Source of the DNA: Sphingomonas kyeonggiensis
GTDB lineage: Bacteria > Pseudomonadota > Alphaproteobacteria > Sphingomonadales > Sphingomonadaceae
Direction of reading: 5' to 3'
Assembly (NCBI RefSeq): GCF_014196745.1
Contig: NZ_JACIEH010000002.1
Location: 1,178,383 to 1,242,382 of the forward strand
Length of the DNA: 64,000 bases
Each line of letters begins with the position of its first letter. Within the stretch, counting starts at the first letter, position 1. Below, piece by piece: positions 61,323 through 64,000 of this stretch. The notes beneath the pieces were generated by a model. That model saw only the letters and a list, made by a program, of their open reading frames with translations, was not told where the DNA came from and made no database searches. The position numbers and the translations under genes are program-made.

Positions 61323-64000
61323 TCAGTTCTTGGAAAGCGAATAGGCGCCCCAGGCGGCATATCCCCCGGCGATGTGGAACGCGACCACGCCATAGATGGC
61401 ATAGGCGTCGTTGGTCTGGAGGTTCTTGCTGAGATCGGCGAGCGCGGTGGTGAAGCGCGTGAGGCCATAGCCGGCCTTGGCGTAGTTGCCGCCCTTGTCC
61501 ATCAGCGAGCCGATCGCGTTGGTGGCGAGGTAGCCGCTCTGGGCCCAGGCGCTGCTCGCCGCGCCGCTGCCCGCGCCGCCGAGCCCGCCGGTCAGCGCCG
61601 AGGTGCCCAGGTCCTGGTACCAGGGCTGATGGTCGAACAGGTTGGTGACGATCTTGCTGACGTCGCTGCGTACCGCGCCGGCGACCGCACCCAGTGCGGC
61701 GTTGGTGCCGATCCGCGTGAAGATCGCGCCATAGGAAAGGCTGCCCTGCAGCGTGCTCAGCTCCATCGCGCCGCGCGCGACATTGCCGAGCGCACTGATC
61801 CCGCCGCTGGCAAGCCCGCCGGCGGCGCCGGACAGCGCGCCGATGCCCACTGCCGCGAAGAAGCCGGCGGCGGTGAAGTCGCGGCCATGGGTGGCGTCAT
61901 ATTGCAGGCCCGACAGGCCGGCGCCGACCAGCGTACCGCTGAACACCGCGTTGCCGATCGTGGCGAGTGCCGAGCCGGTGACCGTCTCGGCCGCTTCGGC
62001 CGCGACCACGCCGGCGCCGACTTCGGCACCGATCTCTGCGCCCTCGGCACCGACCAGCGCCGCGTCGATCGAGCCGGCGACCGCATCCGATGCGCCCCCG
62101 GTGAAGGGCGTGGCGAGCAGCCCCACCGCGGCGATCGCGACCATCGCGATGCCGATGCCGACCTGCGCCCAGATCGAGATCTGGCCGCTGGGGTCGACCG
62201 CGACCAGCGGGATGTTGCCGGCGAAGAGATAGGGGCTGGGGAACTGGTTCTGCGGGTCGGGCGCGAGGAAGCGCATCTGCAGCGGATCGTAGAGCCGCGC
62301 CTTGAAATTATAGAGCCCGACCTCGGCATCCCATTCCTGGCCCTGGAACAGCGTGGCGAACGCACCGGCATCGCCGGGCTTCTCGACCAGCTGCTGGCCG
62401 AACGGCATATAGCCATAGTGCGCGACCGCGCCCGAGGCGTCGACCAGCGCCCAGCAGCTCTGCGTCGGATCCTTGAGCGGGTAGCGGCGGGTGCCGCCTT
62501 GGTCGATGGCCAGCAGGCCCGCCGGGCCCTGGATGTACGCGGTCCATTCGCCGTTGCTGAAGGTGGCGAGCGGCTCGCTGCTGGCACCGTTGAAATAGGC
62601 GATGGTGCGGCCCTCGCCGGCGCGCAACTGCTTGAGCACGCGCTGGCTGGCATCGCCATAGCCGAGCCGGATGCGGTTGCCGTCGCGCGCGGCCGCGACC
62701 GCCATCGCGATGCAGCGGTCATAGGAAAGCGTGCGACCCAGCCCGGCGGTCTGCTGGCCGCGGGCGTTGAAGGCGAAGTCGCTGGCCGTGGTGCCGCCCA
62801 GCGTGGCGGTGGCGACACGGTCCGTCCCGGAGGCATAGGTGAAGTCGGTCGCGTCGCTGCCGACCGTGCCGGCCCAGATATTGCCGTTGGGATCGAAGCT
62901 TGTGATCGCCTGGGTCTGGGTGCCCTCGAGCGCGTTGAAGCGGCGCTGGCCGTCATAGCCGATCGTGCCGCTATATTTGGCCGTGGCGCCGCTGAGGTCG
63001 AGCGTCACGTCGCGTGCCGTCATCGCCCCGTCGGGGGCATAGTCGAACGCCATCGACAGCGATTGCCCGCCGGCGGTGGCGACCGTGTCGATCGAGACCG
63101 GATTGGAACGCGGATTGCTGCTGGCCGCGACCGTCCAGGCGCTGCCGAGCGACTGGACCGCGACGCTGCCATCGGGCGAGAAGACGAAGCTCCCGATATC
63201 GTCTGCGCCAGCGGTCGATCCGACGGCCACGATATGGCCAAGCTGGCTGAAGCCGTAATGCACCGTGCCCGGCGTGCAACCCTGGGGATAGCCGATCGCG
63301 ACGACTTCGTTGAGCGGGTTATAGGTATAGGTCACCGTGCCCGCGGCGTCGTTCGCGCCCGACAGGCGCGTCGCGACGCTGGCGATCTGGCCGTTGGGGG
63401 CATAGCGATATTCGGTATCGACGGTCAGCGCGCCGGCATCGGGATCGCCGGCGGGCGCCGGATTATGACTGGTGGAGGCGGATTTCTGCCCGATCCGGTC
63501 GGGGGAGCTGCCGTCGCCGTCGAATTGCCACGCCGTCGTCGGGATCGTGCCGCTGGTCGGATAGGCGGGATCATCGGCGTTGGCGCGGAGGGCTGCGGGG
63601 TCCCAGCTGCCCTCGATCACGCCCTGTTCGATCATGCGGTTGAGCGGATCGAACTTGTAGTAGAGATACCAGGCCTCGCCGCCATCCATCGCTGGCTGGA
63701 CGAAGCGCAGATTGCCGGCGGAATCATGGACGAAGCGCACCAGCCCGGCATCGCTGTCGGCAACTGCGTTGTTGAGCTGCAGCGGGTTCGTGGTCGCGGT
63801 GCGTACATAGCCGGCATCGCCCTGCTGCGGGCCGCTGCCGGTCGCGTTGGGTAGCCGGGTGGTAACCGTGACCGAGGGGCCATCGGTACCCACCGCATAG
63901 CTGTACAGGCCTTCCGATCCCTCGGTGCCCGAGCCGTCCGACGCTTCGCTGGTCGAGCCCACCTGCTGCGTCAGCATGTCGAGCAGGGTCGATGCCTTGA
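61323..64000 (-). CDS. RHS-repeat protein, N-terminal part outside window
   Basis: The frame is open to the window edge, upstream of the first ATG at 63977, so the N-terminal part is missing; ~892 residues are visible. YD/RHS repeats appear as YRYAPNGQIASVATRLSGA, VTYTYNPLNEVVAIGYPQG and GYGDASQRVLKQLRAGEG. The RHS core is at ~62190-62330: LYDPLQMRFLAPDPQNQFPS and PYLFAGNIPLVAVDPSG. After the core come ~290 residues with long hydrophobic Gly/Ala stretches (AQVGIGIAMVAIAAVGLLAT, AAVGIGALSGAAGGLASGG), ending in SKN. In RHS proteins this tip is the variable effector; here it looks membrane-active. No immunity gene lies directly downstream of it. Confidence 0.88.
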   Translation of the reverse strand, partial: KASTLLDMLTQQVGSTSEASDGSGTEGSEGLYSYAVGTDGPSVTVTTRLPNATGSGPQQGDAGYVRTATTNPLQLNNAVADSDAGLVRFVHDSAGNLRFVQPAMDGGEAWYLYYKFDPLNRMIEQGVIEGSWDPAALRANADDPAYPTSGTIPTTAWQFDGDGSSPDRIGQKSASTSHNPAPAGDPDAGALTVDTEYRYAPNGQIASVATRLSGANDAAGTVTYTYNPLNEVVAIGYPQGCTPGTVHYGFSQLGHIVAVGSTAGADDIGSFVFSPDGSVAVQSLGSAWTVAASSNPRSNPVSIDTVATAGGQSLSMAFDYAPDGAMTARDVTLDLSGATAKYSGTIGYDGQRRFNALEGTQTQAITSFDPNGNIWAGTVGSDATDFTYASGTDRVATATLGGTTASDFAFNARGQQTAGLGRTLSYDRCIAMAVAAARDGNRIRLGYGDASQRVLKQLRAGEGRTIAYFNGASSEPLATFSNGEWTAYIQGPAGLLAIDQGGTRRYPLKDPTQSCWALVDASGAVAHYGYMPFGQQLVEKPGDAGAFATLFQGQEWDAEVGLYNFKARLYDPLQMRFLAPDPQNQFPSPYLFAGNIPLVAVDPSGQISIWAQVGIGIAMVAIAAVGLLATPFTGGASDAVAGSIDAALVGAEGAEIGAEVGAGVVAAEAAETVTGSALATIGNAVFSGTLVGAGLSGLQYDATHGRDFTAAGFFAAVGIGALSGAAGGLASGGISALGNVARGAMELSTLQGSLSYGAIFTRIGTNAALGAVAGAVRSDVSKIVTNLFDHQPWYQDLGTSALTGGLGGAGSGAASSAWAQSGYLATNAIGSLMDKGGNYAKAGYGLTRFTTALADLSKNLQTNDAYAIYGVVAFHIAGGYAAWGAYSLSKN

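Overview
The window is high-GC DNA from a Gram-negative, probably alphaproteobacterial and sphingomonad-like bacterium. This is inferred from base composition, tightly packed ATGA-overlapping operons, TonB-dependent uptake, a streamlined type II secretion system (T2SS), a large glycine-rich autotransporter and Kps-type capsule export genes. No rRNA, tRNA, CRISPR array, transposase or integrase was recognised. Both end genes run off the window: a filamentous-haemagglutinin-like protein at the left and an RHS-repeat protein at the right. Almost everything encodes the cell surface or secretion.

Layout. (1) 1-7122: 3' part of a FHA-like adhesin, a Hint-domain protein and a TPR-sulfotransferase. 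(2) 7188-11281: two tandem paralogous secreted PstS-like proteins about twice the usual length, on the minus strand. (3) 11787-21594: a plus-strand T2SS operon in the order gspE-F-G-H-I-J-L-M-(C/N-like)-D-K, whose secretin carries a lipobox. A TPR/O-GlcNAc-transferase-like gene (to 24032) continues the operon. No prepilin peptidase is present. (4) 24047-26535: a SleB-type wall hydrolase, a small secreted protein of unknown function and a short AraC-type regulator preceded by repeated dyads. (5) 26730-43462: an ABC-transporter-dependent (group 2-like) capsule locus in several transcription units. The plus strand carries GT4, FkbM, GT4 and the outer-membrane export lipoprotein, then a separate GT2. 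The minus strand carries kpsC-kpsS-GT4-kpsM-kpsE-TPR/GT4-FkbM fusion, with kpsT set apart. (6) 43712-56446: a 4244-residue autotransporter with about 50 glycine-rich repeats. (7) 56722-61205: a TonB-dependent receptor, a TetR regulator and a secreted PHP-domain metallohydrolase. (8) 61323-64000: the C-terminal part of an RHS protein.

How the parts may work together. The T2SS probably exports some periplasmic proteins, and the adjacent PstS-like pair are attractive candidate cargo. The capsule locus has genes for Kdo-linker synthesis, inner-membrane export, periplasmic bridging and outer-membrane export, plus several glycosyltransferases. In region 7, the receptor and the hydrolase share a 31-bp promoter/operator element (24/31 identical) placed exactly 35 bases before each start codon. 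The differences at its centre preserve dyad symmetry, and the TetR gene lies between them. This looks like a three-gene import-and-hydrolysis module with one dedicated regulator, and is the best candidate here for a coherent undescribed system.
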